Assembly (NCBI GenBank): GCA_029237695.1 | Contig: CM055280.1 | Location: 31,477,102 to 31,541,101 of the forward strand | DNA: 64,000 nt | Direction of reading: 5' to 3' | Source: Conchocele bisecta | Taxonomy: Eukaryota; Mollusca; Bivalvia; Lucinida; Thyasiridae | Part shown: positions 1 to 13,423 of the stretch, in pieces | How the letters are laid out: the number at the start of each line of letters is the position of its first letter | Numbering within the stretch: position 1 is the stretch's first letter | Position numbers and translations under genes: made by a program | Notes under the pieces: model-generated | What the model saw: the letters and a program-made list of their open reading frames with translations, nothing else | What the model was told of the DNA's origin: nothing | The model's database searches: none

Positions 1-533
1 CTTCAGACTAGTCCATATATGAAAATACGGTGTTTTGCTCTCAAAAATAAATATGAAAAAGCCTTGCAAAAAGTGCAGATCCTGATGAGACGGCTCTTCA
101 CGAGTCGGCTCATTTGGATCTACACTGTTTACCAATACCACTATACAGGTATGTTGTGTTGAAATGGTTAAACTATTGTTTCTCATGGAAGTTCTTTCTA
201 AAATTCCACTGTATGTACATTTCACAGCAAAATAATAAGACTTCTTTATTGGCACCCGTGTAGCGAAAATGTGCGAACAGAGTCATCCCAGATCTGCATG
301 CGCATCACGCTGTCAGATAAGTGCATACACAATATGCCATTCAGTCACTGACGTTTTCACGACCGGTGGCCATATAGGAAATGGTAAATAGCATGACAGC
401 GGTCAATTATGTTTTATTATTTACAGAATAGAGAAATGTGTATATGAAATATGAAGCAGATCCGTGCAAGGAAACAGAAAGTACAATGTATAATATTTAG
501 CTCAGCGTTTTATATTTACCCGAAAGTTTTGTG

Positions 534-560
534 ACGGACGGACGGACGGGACGGACGGAC
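534..560. repeat. (GGAC)n microsatellite
   Basis: A short run of GGAC units, interrupted once by an extra G. Similar GGAC runs occur near 24,080 and 24,270. Confidence 0.8.
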
Positions 561-1599
561 AAGGCTAGATCTACATGTACTATTTATAGTTTTGCAATAT
601 TGAAAGCATATTTATAAGCTGCCCAAAATGGCACAGTAGATAAAAATATCTGCAATAAACAGTCTCCGATTGAATGTATGTTTGTTTTTGCTATAACTGA
701 AAATATAGTTCTCTTTTCACACTCACAAAGTATGATTTTATTCTAATCGTTTTATTGGCGTTATAAATGTTTACTTCAGTCACAGAAATTATAGCGAACA
801 GTGTAGGTCCCATCGTTGAGTCATAATTATGTATGTAGTATGAATATGAATATAACATATATAGCGAAATAAAAATTAATTTCATGTATTTATTCATTCT
901 GTACAGAAATATATCAAACAGCGCTCCAGATAAGGTGCGTATTTGCGTAAATACCCAATTAAAATTGCCAAATGAAATTGAAATCAGAAGTAGTGAGTAT
1001 AAAAAGCAATGTAAAAAGGGTGGTATCTTTATCATGCTACAGAAAAAAATAAACAGACCACAACTATAGCATATTATCTTATTTTTCTTATTTTTTCGTT
1101 AGAATTGTCTCCAATGAGACAATTCTAATGGAATACCAAGATGTGTTTTCATTTAGAAGCAAACTATTCAATACGTGCGGTCTGCTGATGTGTAAACAGT
1201 AGTGTGATTCCATTTTACACAATTAACATTTTGAAATACCCAATTGCTTCAGAAATGATGGAGTGACAATACTCAATTACATGTACGAATTCCTGATCTG
1301 GAGCCCTGTCAAATATGTTTTTGTTTACCCTAGTTTCTAGACCAATGAAAGAACAGAATATCGTCTCAATTGCATATTGCGACACTTTCGCCAATATCTA
1401 TTAAAGTAATCAATAATTGTTCAGCCGTTATATTCAGAACTGATGTTACGCTTTGTTGTCATCAGTTCACCTGTTCACGAGACGCAAAGCATATTACCGC
1501 CCACACACGCTCACTAGCTACGAAATGAATTGAATATATGAACTATAACTATTACCTATGTTTCTGTTTTGTCCACGGAGATTATTGAAAAAAGTCAGC

Positions 1600-1765
1600 G
1601 CCTGGAAACTTCTGGCGACGCATTTAATTAGTATAAATAATTAAAAAATGTCATGCCTCATTTGTATATGAAAATATGCTGATACCACCACGAGTCACTA
1701 TCAGTAAAATAAATATTACTAAATGATTATATTTATATAGCGTGCACTCGTAATGTTTATACTGG
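1600..1765. repeat. Dispersed repeat, copy 1 (second copy at 42,530-42,685)
   Basis: The two copies share several blocks in the same order, including TCACTATCAGTAAAATAAAT followed by ATTACTA. No ORF or terminal inverted repeat is obvious, so the element class is unknown. Confidence 0.65.
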
Positions 1766-1899
1766 TGTCTTCAACACAATTATACACTTATTTATTTCCT
1801 ATAAAAGAACATGTTGTACATGTGTGGGCATGTGCCTTTAATGTCATGACAGACACTGGGACAATGGTGGATCGCAACTAGTTATGTTCTGATTTAACG

Positions 1900-2093
1900 A
1901 CGGCACTGGCCTTGCATGTCGGGACCGACTATTTAAGTCCCCGTCCGATAGGACTAGGATAGCACGAAGTTATCTTGCCAGAGGACACACCAAATCGGCC
2001 ATTCAGAGCAGGTCGAGGTGTGAATCGAACCCCGGGTGTCCGCAGTCCGATCCGCAGTCCGACGATCTACCTACTGAGCTAATCCGGCCACTA
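1900..2093 (-). repeat. tRNA-derived SINE
   Basis: Read on the minus strand, the segment opens with a tRNA-like head. An A-box-like TAGCTCAGTAGGTAGA lies near 2,063-2,080 and a B-box-like GGGTTCGATTC near 2,024-2,036. The spacing fits an internal RNA polymerase III promoter, but there is no good tRNA cloverleaf or CCA context, so this is a SINE rather than a functional tRNA. A short internal duplication (CCGATCCGCAGT) lies between the boxes. The body runs on toward 1,900. Confidence 0.7.
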
Positions 2094-3225
2094 AAAACAA
2101 TCTACCACAGTTCATTCCAGTTATTGTTGAAAATGTTTAAGGATCTAACAACATGGGCAAGTCACAAAACAAATAATAGTTTCCTGGGTCCTCTCATACA
2201 TTAAAGATCATTAAAACATATTTTTGTATCGCTTGTAATGATATAATTTGATAATATTAAATGAATGCTGAAAACCGCATGCAAAAATGCCAAATACTTC
2301 CAAAGTTACAAAGTTTTGAAAGTTTTTATTAGCTGAAATATGCGCGTTCCAATATGACGTCATCAATGATCAATTATTTTTAAAATTATTTATATTAACT
2401 CTAATTTATTTTTCCTGATTATTTTATATGGAATTAATAATGTGTTATCAAATAAAAAAACAAATGTAATAAAAAAATATTTTTATTTTCATTCATTTGT
2501 TTTTTAATGTATTTTTTAGCCTAGAAACATATGTGATCTTATTTTTCTTGGGTTTCTTGGTTGTTTATCTCAGGTGCTTGCATAGCACACAACCATGGCT
2601 CAGCATTATCACACGCCTGATTTATAGAGACACCTCTCTAAACCTCATCAATGATCCGCGACCATTTACGCGATCGTTACATGATTATGATTATGCAATC
2701 TTGTTTTATCATCTGGTTAAAACTAAAGGTACTTGAAAATCAATGGTGTGCGTTGCAACTTAATTGCACAGATGAATAACTCATAGCAGTGATAGTAATC
2801 AGGATACACTTCCGTATTGATGTTTAGGAATGCAAGATGTCAGGCAGGCAAATAAATATTGCAATGTAAACAAACAAAAACGGTATAAATGCTTAATATT
2901 TGAAGAGTGTGACAGTGGTGTTATTTTTACTATGCATTATATCGTTGAAACCCTATACTCTTAAACCAATCTACCTGTATAATGTCCACCTACCTAGCTG
3001 TATACTGTGCACAAATAGGCATGCTCTCAGAAACAAAAAAAACTATTCATTCAAAGTTCAAAACCAAGCGATTCTGAAGTTTTCACGGACTAGGTAACAC
3101 CAATTTCGCAGGTAGGAAACTTGTATCATCCGAGTTTTAAACGCGAATACACATGCAAGCGTACATATACGTAATGGACACATTTTGATAGTCCTCTAAT
3201 GCTTCAATGTGGATATACAATTCAT
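2094..3225. other. Gene-free AT-rich host DNA
   Basis: Long A/T runs near 2,380-2,510 and no recognisable coding sequence. Short ORFs at 2,497-2,736 and 2,900-3,097 show no conserved features. I see nothing else to annotate. Confidence 0.6.
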
Positions 3226-3473
3226 TTGTGGCTGTGACTGCAAATAATGGGGTGTATGGGATTTGTGACCAGTGTTGCTCCTGACCAGATATCAGACTCT
3301 TGTAGCCTGATAACGATCTGCACTACTTGTTAGAAGCATGACGGGTGTTTAATTGATGGCATACAATCAGTGCAGATCCCGATCAGACTGTGCGGATGCA
3401 CATACTGATCTGGATCTACACTGGTCGTAATGCCGATAAGACCAATTTCTCGAGTAACAGCCACATATCATGG
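3226..3473. repeat. Fold-back MITE, GTGGCTGTGACTGG family
   Basis: The left end reads TGTGGCTGTGACTG and the right end reads AGTAACAGCCACA, with inner arms ('GACCAGTGT' and 'ACACTGGTC') that pair as an imperfect long inverted repeat. The same family recurs at 6,921-7,145, 11,375-11,612 and 40,893-41,262, with fragments near 3,780-3,960, 8,460-8,540, 9,715-9,760, 38,575-38,660 and 41,840-41,895. There is no coding capacity, so it is a non-autonomous DNA element. Short ORFs here are shadows. Confidence 0.7.
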
Positions 3474-5155
3474 TATTCTGCAACTCGAATCTGTGGGATG
3501 TCACTATTGTGGCGCAAACACATTTGTTGTACACAATCGTCTGAGCTAATCTTGCCATATTGAATTTATTGTTTTATACTTGAATATTGTGCTTGAAAAT
3601 CAAGCGGCTTGACTGACTGAGCCTGAGTTGTTGCAAGTAGATATGATCAATACATGTTTAGAAACATTCACATATTGGCAGGATTAACGCAGGCGATAGT
3701 GTAGAGACAGATCGCCCAATATACCACCTTAACAGCGGTTGTTTGAAACGCAGTTTTATTTCTTAAATGCACTGTCAACTGTGGCGGTGACAGTCTGATC
3801 AGGATCTTCACTGTTCGCTATTAAATCAAAGAAACACATGTCATGCTTCTAACAAGCAACACATATCGTGATGATGCTACCGACGTGTACTGTTTGATCA
3901 GGAGCTACACTTGTCAAACATCCCATAAGCCCCATTTATCCAGTCCCAGCCACAAATGATGTATCAACTATTTAAATAAATTAAATTGCTGTGTTTTTCT
4001 CTTCATACACTGCAAGTGACCTATATCAACCAATCGCATAATTGTATTTGATCGAATTACAAACGGTTAGGGCAATGTTCAAGGATATACTATCAGAGAC
4101 ACGGCGATACACATAGCAATTCACGAATGAGTAGTTAATGATTTGTTGTATTGTTTTGTTTGCTGTGCAATCATCTTGCGGAATCCAATACCACAATTAG
4201 AAAAGGTTTCCAGTAAAGACAATAGTTTATGAATTAGGAAAATAATATAAATTAAATTAGTAGCCATCGATTTCAGAAAAAAAAACTAGCGTTTGCAAGG
4301 CGAGTTATTTGTCAATATTATAATTTTCTGTTCATTACTCTTTGATATTTTTTCAGGTAACATGATACAAATCATGCAATTAAAATAGTTTGTTTTACTA
4401 ATATGTTTCTGAATCATCACTTTATGTGAATATCTGAAACTGAAAACCTCAACACTTGTTTAGTATCCGCATTTGAAAAATACATCGACATTCAAAATTA
4501 TTAATAATATTTTGACGCGTGTGATGGGTATTTGCGAATATCTTGCTAGACACAATTTGACCGACCTTGTCCTGTGAAATCGGGCTTGATTCCTGGTATC
4601 TAGGCTGCGATATCTTCAGAGCCACTGGGAGTGGAACTTTGTGAAGTTATGCTTTCTTTGATCTTCCTAATGTGTGGATTACATACATCATTGTACCTGG
4701 TTAATAATAATAATAATACTGCTTATACTATTGGGAAATTGTAATATTTTTTCAATACGTTATACATCTGTAAGTTAATTAGAATTTCAGTTATTCTCGA
4801 TTCTCACTGTATTGGAATGAATTATAATTTGCAGGATAATGTTGACTACTGAAAGGCATGCGACTGTCATGGTGAAGATAGTGAAGGACAATCGATCGTA
4901 CAAGGGCGCGTTTTGGATTTCACGAATATTTTTTACTGTTTTATGATTTGTTGTCACCATTTTACCACCCCTGCTGCATGTACGGGCTATTCACCTATCG
5001 TTATGACCGTACCCGTTATTGAAATACGTAAATACAGACAGTTGTTCCTTTTAAAACGCAATTATTATCCTAACATTCGCAGAGGATCGAGGTTGGAATC
5101 GAACTCCCGATACATCATTGTTCACCAGACAACCACGGCTAAGCTTGCACAAGAG
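3474..5155. other. Gene-free host DNA with repeat fragments
   Basis: It contains fragments of the GTGGCTGTGACTGG fold-back family (about 3,780-3,960). A dispersed repeat at 4,255-4,450 is shared with 12,690-12,905 and 44,930-45,150; each copy carries 'ACTAGC.TT.GCAA.GC'-like wording followed by AT-rich sequence. A decayed tRNA-like box lies at about 5,088-5,150, where a B-box-like GAGTTCGATTCC reads on the minus strand. No gene is visible. Confidence 0.55.
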
Positions 5156-5560
5156 TTCTCACGCTACTAGTATTTTATTTAATGCTCTATTTTGATGATT
5201 TCTTTTTTAATAACAGGATTAACCATTTCTGGATAGGATAGACTACGTTTAAGCAAGAAACATGTACATCTTCTGTGTCGTATCTTCAATATTAAATATA
5301 CGTCATTAATATTGTATTTTTTAGCTTTTGTCGCTAAACAAATAGCCAGTCGCTATTAATTTGCACCAGGGTACTCACGCTACTACTTTTGTTTATTTCT
5401 TGATGTATTTAGGTTATCACTTTTGTAACTAACAGAGTAACCATTTACTGATAGCATAGACCACTTTTAAGCAAGACATATGTACATTTTATGTTTCATA
5501 TCTATAATAATAATATTCACACATACACTCATTAATATTGCAATTTAGCCATTTTCGGAA
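5156..5560. repeat. Two tandem copies of a ~217-bp sequence
   Basis: Copy 1 starts at 5,156 and copy 2 at about 5,372; both begin CTCACGCTACTA. They share 'ATAGACTAC/ATAGACCAC', a 'TTTAAGCAAGA' block and 'CATTAATATTG' in the same order and spacing. The copies are diverged, so the duplication is old. No coding role is seen. Confidence 0.7.
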
Positions 5561-6646
5561 AGGCTCGAATTCGCTTGCTGGTATTACAATGCTTAATCGT
5601 GCAAAGTAGTGACACGCGGATGCGTCTACTGGTATACAATGTGGCACACCAGGTATTTCGACATAACGCTATTAGATTACATAACAGGTAACTGAATGTA
5701 GTAATTAGCTTACCTGCGCCATTGGACGTCAGAACAGCCACCAAGCAAAACAGTGCTGAAAATCTTTTAATATAATACTCCATCGCCAACATATTCCTTG
5801 TCCCAACACGGATTGCTTGTCAATGAATATTCTGAAGTCGACCGGTGGAATGGGCTGATGAGCGCAACCCGATACATTTATAGATTGGATGATAATGGTA
5901 TCGAGGGCGAATCAAAACAAACATCGACACGTATGCAGATTCAGCTGAATTTAGCACCCGGCATATTGTTCTCTTCAAGACCAAAGTCCGTCTTAAAATT
6001 AATCCGCGACAGAAAATAGTCCCTCGCACTCGAATGATTTAGAGTGCTTTGTACCATCATTGTAACACGCATGCGTATGTCTTCTTTAGTAGTTTTCCGG
6101 GTCAAATTACAAAAGATCGTGTTTTGTTTAGGTAGAGTCTTTGTACATACTTACACCACCACCTGAGTTAATCTTGCAACAATAGTCTTTTTATTTGAAA
6201 ATACTAGAATACTAGTACTATGCTGAAATCAAGCAGCTTGATTGGCCATGTTGGCTGAGCTTAAGCTATAACACAGCTCATGCTCAAACTTTCAAACTTC
6301 TTGATCGCCGTTTGAGATTGCCAATATATGTTCAACAACGTTGCCATCTGCGCATAACAAAGGCGTTGTGCTTAATTATGCTAAACTTAACTATTACATG
6401 ACAATTAATGTTTTTAAAACCACCGATTTTGCGCTTTTGTACATGTAGCAATGCGCTTGAGCGTGTATGTTAGGGGAAATGCTGCGCCATGCAAAGCACG
6501 GAGTTTTGAAGGTCAAAAAACAGTTTGCAAACGTGACTATAGGGATTTGATTAGCTAATAAGTATATACGAAACGCGCAATTGGGCCACGTGTGGGACAC
6601 ACGTTCATGTCTTGATTCCAATGGGAATACAAACACAAACGTTATA
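5561..6646. other. No recognisable gene
   Basis: Short ORFs lie on both strands at 5,532-6,029, but they overlap one another and show no family features. I see nothing else to support. Confidence 0.5.
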
Positions 6647-6715
6647 CAGTCAAACCTCTCTAAACCGGACACGCTGGGAGGTCCCCATGGTGTCCGGCTT
6701 GAAGAGGTTTCACTG
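6647..6715. repeat. Tiny pogo/Tigger-like MITE
   Basis: A 69-bp near-perfect palindrome begins CAGTCAAACCTCTCTAAACC and ends with its complement (GGTTTCACTG). CAGT-type ends and a 'CGGACACC'-like core are typical of non-autonomous pogo/Tigger relatives. A sister copy is at 45,919-45,987, and the 45-bp satellite at 26-32 kb repeats the same end sequence. Family assignment rests on end sequence only. Confidence 0.65.
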
Positions 6716-6920
6716 TAAATCAGGCATTTGATCATTCTGAGCCATAGTTGTGTGTTGTGTGATCACGAACATACATTATCACCTGAGATAAATTTCGAAG
6801 AAGGTCATCAAAAATAAGATGTGTTTTATTTGTATTCGGTTTAGGGAGGTTCCAATGTAGTACATGCCCATGCTGATACATGTAACATCCAGGGAATAAT
6901 AATAAAAAAAAAACGGAAAT

Positions 6921-7145
6921 GTGGCTGTCACTGGAGAAATGGAGCTTATGAGATTTGTGACCAGTGTACACCTGATCAAATAGTCACACTCATGTATGCT
7001 GATAAAACTATATCGTCCTTGTTTGAAGGATGACAGGTGTTTAATTTATTGAATGGAGAACAATGCAGATCCTGATCAGACTATGCGGATGCACAGGCTG
7101 ATCTTGATCTACACTGGTCGCAAAACCCATAAGTGCCACAAATAA
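6921..7145. repeat. Fold-back MITE, GTGGCTGTGACTGG family
   Basis: The left end reads GTGGCTGTCACTGGAGAAAT and continues GAGCTTATGAGATTTGTGAC. The right end holds the inverted counterpart (GTCGCAAAACCCATAAG). The centre carries 'GATCCTGATCAGACTATGCG', the typical inner motif of the family in this window. Non-coding. Confidence 0.75.
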
Positions 7146-10100
7146 GTTGAGTTAAATTCCAAATGTCGTTAAGATGACCTCCTCACGTAACATTCAGTAA
7201 GTATGGCGTAGGAACGCAACCTGCTCAATCCTGTATATCGGCAACAGTAATTAGTTCCAATTGTATAGCACGCGGAGGAATACAAAATTAATGCTGTTTG
7301 GTTTGCTGTCTCGTTTTTAGTTCGAACGGTTCATTGCACGATTGAATTTAAAGCACAAAATCTTCCGGGTCAGATTACACCACCAGCTGCGCATATCTTG
7401 TGAATGTGTTTATTTTATCATTTCAAAATACTTGAATATCGTGCTTGAAATCAAGCAGCTTGATTGTCTGAACATGATATGTTCAACGGCTCAGGCTCCG
7501 CCAATCAACCGGTTTGGTTGTGAATTGAGATCGCCAATAATTGTTCACAATAAAGGCTTCTTTTTATTTGGTGAAATTATATTATTACGAAAAATAAATG
7601 GGGGAAAAGGAGGCGGAGGAGCTTGGGCAGGAGTCAAAAAACGAACAAATAAACAGGAAATTGACTCCGAAACCTGGCTCGATAGCTTGGAAATTATCAA
7701 ACTAAGAAAACACAACTCAAATTTTGAAAATTGGTCTACCAGGCTCGTTCACAAATTTTACTAAAATTTAATATTATCGAAAACATTATTGTTTTTGCCT
7801 TGTTTATATAGCCATACAATTTGGACAGGAAACGGAAAGTACAATGTAGGTGATCATCACAACTACGATGTAGAATGTTACATGTATGCTTATGCAACAA
7901 AAATAGTCTAATGTTTTGTGTTGAATTCGAAAATTAAAAGTGCCTCCAAAGGGATATCAGAACACTTTGACAATCAATATACTTCTTTAGATTGCCGTGA
8001 CAAATATGCATAACAAATTTTGATAACGAATGCGAAAATTAAGGTTAGATAAGTCAGCAGAATCTTTTGAAAGTCAATACCGTAACGGTATTTTCCTCTT
8101 GCCGTGATAAACAGCATGCCAACTTTGGCTACGATCCGTCGAGTACAACCCTAGCTAGTTAGTACATGGATAGGGCCAATACATGTACATAATATATGTA
8201 CGTTCCGTTTCTTTCAAAACGGGCGCATGCAATGAGGGATCATAGCTAGTTATCTCCAGTTGAATATATTTATAGAACCCCGGTCCAATTTGTGTGTAGT
8301 TTTAGGGCCTTATTGCGAATGTAGCATGGTATGTTGTGAAAAAGAGTAAATATAGTGATTTGTACTAGACTAAGTGCTGATCCAGATCATTCTACATGTC
8401 AAAGCAATCTGATCTGGGATTACATCATTTGCCAGATTCATATTTTCACACTGTCTTATTAATGTTATTGCAATCAGTGTATACTCAGATCAGACTACAC
8501 AGATGTACAGTCTGATATGGGTCTACGCTGTTCGCAAAACTCATTGTTTGTGCTATTCAGTAAGAAATAAGCGTTTAAATACAGCAGAGGACCGGATCTC
8601 TATAAATATATTTGCAAAGGGAAATAATTACGATCCCTCCTTCACAACTGATATGTATATATTGATATTGCGAAATGGTCCGAGGTTAGAAGGAAAAATG
8701 CACACATGTGTTCATTATAATGATGTTAACAATTTGCCATTACATTGTATTCTATGTATTAGCAGTGGTTGTACAACAAAAGACTTTGTAGTGCGTTCAG
8801 AATGTCATAAATTAGGTTGTAATTATAAACCCTTAAGTATAGATACGTTTTTTTATTTTAAATTGGTATTGTCTCGAAAGGTAATTGCGTAACATTAAAC
8901 ATTAGAAATGAATGATGTGTTTTTCTTTACTTGTCTTTATTGCATAAAATATGCTCTGGCAGTGTAATAACACAGTGTAATAAATATTATAATACACTAG
9001 TGTAATACATATGCAAATTAGCTGGTTACATAAAACAGGTTTGTTGACCAATACAGGTTCAATGTATTATGATGTACTTATGCAATAAATGGAATCTAAC
9101 ATTTGTGATGATTTAATATGATATTTATTAAACTCGTTGACTGATTTCATAGGAAACTCGGCAGTCAGTTTATTATGGAATCAGTAAGCTCGCGTAATAA
9201 ATAACATGTTAAATCATCACTCATGTAATATCCTCTATATATTACAGAAACCGACATATAATGGTATTTAAAACAAAATATTTACATACATGCATAATGG
9301 AAACGCCCAGTCGATGTATTGCGTTTGTCGTTGTCAATAAAGTCACTATTGACCGGCAAAATGGCTGTTCTATGAATGGCGACAAAATTGACGTAAAACG
9401 ATAAGATACCTAAGTTTAAAACTGTATTTGGCTATTTCCAATTTTGAACATGCCATATAAATATAGGTAATATAACAATGTTGTGTTGACTGTTGACTGT
9501 TGACTGTTGTGTTGACTGTAGTATGAAAAACATTTGGTCTAGGAATCCACGCACTTTAAACAGACCAAATGTTTTTCTTACTACAATAAATGCAATAACC
9601 CATGGTTTTATTCCTTAATGAGTGATCGTAGCTAGTTATTTCGCTTTGCAAATCTATTTATAGAGATCCAGTCCTTTGCTGTATTTCACCGCTTATTTCT
9701 TACTTAATAGCACAAATCAGATCAGATCAGACTGTGCAGTCTGGTCTGAATCTACACGGATTGCAATAACATTAATTAATAAGTGACTAAAATGTTCGTA
9801 AGTGCAAAATTATGATAGTCTGTATATTTCACATTAACCACGTTTTCTTGTAAACAATTATTGGATTGATTATTCATCAAAATAAAGTTTCCAGACGACC
9901 CTAATATTGCACTTACGGCCCCCTGGCAAATAATGCAATTCCGGATCAGATTGGAATAGGTTTGGTTTGATGGGATTAAACATCGTCATGTTTTAAACGT
10001 AATTAGAAGCGTTCGTGACTCATTACAATCGCTGTAATTGTCAGAAAGAGCTCCCGTTCGGTAGTATGAAGTGTTTACAAAGAACTGGAACCTGGTGGCC

Positions 10101-11374
10101 GTTTAACTAAACTTCATACATATGCAGCCTGTGCTCAATAAATGTAAATCCATCAATTGAAATTTCTAGACTATCCTAAATTTGCACTTACGAACATTGT
10201 AGTCGTACGACATTTAGTGAAACGGGCCCCTGTTGCATGACATATTTCTAATACTTGTATTGCTAGGATTAAAACTATTCTTCTCTGTTGGCCCACCGTA
10301 TCAAATGGAAACTCGTTTGAGATCCTCAATATATCGAGACAAATATTGTTTTTGCATTGTCCAAGGTGCATGATCACGTGGTTACAACAACAACAACGTG
10401 TTGAAAGCTCGCCCACTCCAAAGTAAGTATTATTGCGACCGCAATAAAATTAATATATGTGAAAATATGGACTTAAGAAATAGCGGACATTTGTCAAACT
10501 GGCTGTCAAATATATAGAGAATAGCAGACTAATGTCTGTTTCACGAAGGTTGCCCACATTTTACGGCTATATAAACAGTGCAAACACAATTTTCTTTTTG
10601 ATAATGCTAAATTTTATAAAACTTTACAAATGAGGCTTCTTTTTATTTTGTAGAATTTGGTCCAATATTCATTTTATTACGAAAAACCAATTTCTCCACG
10701 TTAAATCCCCATAGACATATTCACAGATAGTGAAGATGGCCATTTGGATTTAACATGGGGATTTATTTCTAATTTCTGAAACAGTGGACCGATTTTCAAA
10801 ATTTAACTTTTGTTTGCTTAGTTAGATCGTTTCCAAGCTATCTAGCCAGGTTTCGGAGTCAATTTCTATTTTTTCCCCATCCTGCCATAGCTCCTCTACC
10901 TCATCCCCCCCCCCCCCCATGTTAAATTCCGGCGGTAGACAAATAAATTTTTCGTAATAAAATCAATATTTGACCAAATTTCCCAAAATAAACAGGCTCA
11001 TTCTTAAATTTTGATAAAATTTCATATTATCGAACAAAATGTTTTTGCATTGATTATGTAGCTGTAAAATTTGGGCAGGTTTCGTGAAGCAGACGAGTGT
11101 CCTTTGATATGAAGTTTATCAGGCAATCCAAATCTAAGGTAATCGATATCATTCATAGTGTAGTAACGTACATGTACAACTGCACCTGCAGTTCAATTGT
11201 GCATTTAAAATGGAAGACTTCTTTCAGACGTAACACACTTTTACCATACTTAATGTTCGCACAATGCGCGCTGTCATTTGTATCGTACGCATCTGATCAT
11301 TATTTGCAAATACTATTAACAATTCAGTTATTACTTGTATTTCACTTGTAACTGTTCGTATATTTTTACATTTC
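7146..11374. other. Repeat-rich, gene-free host DNA
   Basis: A repeat family with TTATTACGAAAAA and 'GACTCCGAAACCTGGCT' wording lies at 7,545-7,830 and, largely inverted, at 10,590-11,060. The 140-codon ORF at 7,342-7,764 falls inside it and is probably not a gene. Positions 8,925-9,225 form an inverted-related pair with 43,915-44,165. Positions 9,484-9,515 hold TGTTGACTG repeats next to a hairpin (9,519-9,592) with arms around ACCAAATG. Positions 10,085-10,240 and about 9,770-9,935 are pieces of the GGGCCCGTTTCAC MITE family seen intact at 39,086. A 13-15-base C run is near 10,905. Confidence 0.55.
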
Positions 11375-11612
11375 TGTCTCTGACTGCGGACATGGGGCTT
11401 ATGGGTTTTGCGACCAGTGTATTTCCTGATCGAATAACTCTCTCATTTGGCCTGTCAACAATGCATGATGCTTGGTAGAAGCATGACCTGCGTTGTCCTC
11501 ATCGACTGGCGAACAGTGCATATCTTGACTAGACTGTGCAGATTCACACCTGATCTGGATCTACACTGTTCGCAAAATCCATAAGCCCCATTTCACCAGT
11601 CACAGCAACATT
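11375..11612. repeat. Fold-back MITE, GTGGCTGTGACTGG family
   Basis: Inverted ends run through GGGGCTTATGGGTTTTGCGA on the left and TTCGCAAAATCCATAAGCCC on the right, giving one of the clearer members of this family in the window. The inner part carries 'GACTAGACTGTGCAGATTCA'. Non-coding. Confidence 0.78.
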
Positions 11613-11708
11613 GATTTATCGGTACTCATTAACCCCTTGAACCCGAAAGCCCGCTATAGCGGGGTTTGCAAAGAGTGCAGATCCAAATGAGCCGGCTCGT
11701 AACGAGCA

Positions 11709-12047
11709 TACGAACGAATATATAGAAGCAGTAGCAGTATTAGTAGTAGTAGTAGTAGTAGCAGTAGTGTAGTAGTACTAGTAGTAGTATTATTAGTAGT
11801 AGTAGTAGCAGTAGTAGTAGTAGCAGTAGTAGCAGTAGTAGCAGTAGTAGTAGTAGTAGTAGCACTAGTAGTATTAGTAGTAGTAGTAGTAGTAGTAGTA
11901 ACAGTAGTAGTAGTAGTAGCAGTAGTATTAGTAGTAGAAGCAGAAGCAGCAGTAGAGGAGTTGCAGTAACAGTACAGGCAGTAGTAGTAGCAGTAGCACC
12001 AACAGCACCAACAGCACCAACAGCAGCACCAACAGCACCAACAGCAG

Positions 12048-12079
<32 letters not shown>

Positions 12080-12089
12080 CCAACAGCAC

Positions 12090-12130
<41 letters not shown>

Positions 12131-12206
12131 GTATAAGTGGCACCAGTAACAGCAGAAGTAGTAGGAGGAAGAGACGATGGAGCAGCAGCAGTAAGAAGAA
12201 CAAGAA
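11709..12206. repeat. Compound AGT/AGC/ACC trinucleotide microsatellite
   Basis: About 0.5 kb of trinucleotide repeat, starting as AGT/GTA units and shifting to CAG/CAC units after about 11,990. A poly-leucine ORF on the minus strand (11,928-12,209) is a by-product of the repeat and is not a gene. Confidence 0.95.
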
Positions 12207-13423
12207 CATCAGTTAATAATTACAAATACGTCCCGAATGTCCAGCCATTATATTTCTCTTGTTCGTATATCATTCCATATATCCTGGTTCTGACAGTCAG
12301 ACATCGAGTTGCTTTCTTTCAATAGCATTAATATGATATTGAATGAAATATATATATATATATGAAACAAAGTGAGTTTTATGCGGGATCAAGGCACATG
12401 CCTGCCGCATATAGTTAACGTGCGCTTTATGCGGCGCACGCTGCTGCACATAATATCACCGTGCTTTATGCGTTTAAAATCACAGCATAAAGCTCACAGT
12501 TATGCTATATATGTGGCGTTACAAAGCACTTCACGTCTTAACACCCACTGTCAATGTCACTGAGGATTTGTGGTCGCCTTGTTTGCCTAGTAAGGCAAAT
12601 TCGTTTTTGTTTTGCTTTGTCCGCTTCACCCCATCACCGATATTAATGGTTCTCTTTAAGCCAATTCAGGTAAAATAAATAGTATAAATACATTTAAATG
12701 AAAAACAGCGATTACATAGAAAAAGTAGCGTTTGCAACGCAAGTTATTTTTCAAAATTATCAACATTGTTTTATATCGATCCCATTTTGTTTTCAGGCGA
12801 CGCTTATATATAACTGACTTCAGAAATTTGATGGAAATGTAACTAATCTATTTGTACTAATTAATTTCTTCATTTTGTGCCCATATTTTAGTTAACCCAG
12901 TGCTAAAATATCCCTGAAAGTGATGAAACAGAATAGGAAAAAATAGTTTTATTGTAGATTGTCATCGTACATTGTGTATTTCTGAATCCAAATTGTAGTT
13001 GCGTGGAAAAACATCGGGGATCAATACAATCATATTTATAATACTGAACTAGCAGCTGCAACGGTAAAAAAATACAACGCTAGCTATTTTTCACTATAAT
13101 GATGAACATGTTTTTAATCAATAGTGGCTAAATTATTTTATGTAAATTAATTACGCTAGTTTCTGTGTCTATTATGGACACGTCTGTCTAAAGTGGGCAT
13201 AGTGTGATCAATTCGCAACTAAAAAATAAATTTACTTTTCATTTCCTTGCTGGTACATGAAAATGCCAAATTATGCAAAGCCGAATTATCTTCCCTGCTT
13301 ATCACAGTTTCTGAAAGCATGTACATGTATTGGAATATAACGCATGCTTTGCGGGAATGTGATCAAATAAAAGGGTGCGATTAATTTATATATGCCAATT
13401 ACTGTGCAAGAAGCGAACAACCA
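12207..13423. other. Gene-free host DNA
   Basis: Contains a (TA)n run near 12,347-12,362 and a copy of the dispersed repeat at 12,690-12,905 (sisters at 4,255 and 44,930). I see no gene. Confidence 0.55.

Larger units (their letters stand above)
1..1890. other. Gene-free host DNA
   Basis: No ORF in this stretch resembles a known protein; the few short open frames are AT-rich and low in complexity. At 66-133 there is a copy of a short dispersed repeat, related to sequences near 11,670, 14,310, 14,515 and 24,530, built around a small palindrome containing GAGCCGGCTC in its better copies. Positions 1,600-1,765 match 42,530-42,685 in direct orientation. The rest is AT-rich sequence in which I see nothing further. 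Confidence 0.6.

Noticed and set aside
2020..2090. Functional tRNA gene on the minus strand
   Set aside because: A and B boxes are present, but arms do not pair well, a short internal duplication disrupts the middle, and a SINE body follows.
7342..7764. 140-codon ORF
   Set aside because: Its 3' half lies in a dispersed repeat also found at 10,590-11,060, where the frame is not kept.
11928..12209. Poly-leucine ORF on the minus strand
   Set aside because: It is a direct translation of the trinucleotide microsatellite and has no non-repeat sequence.
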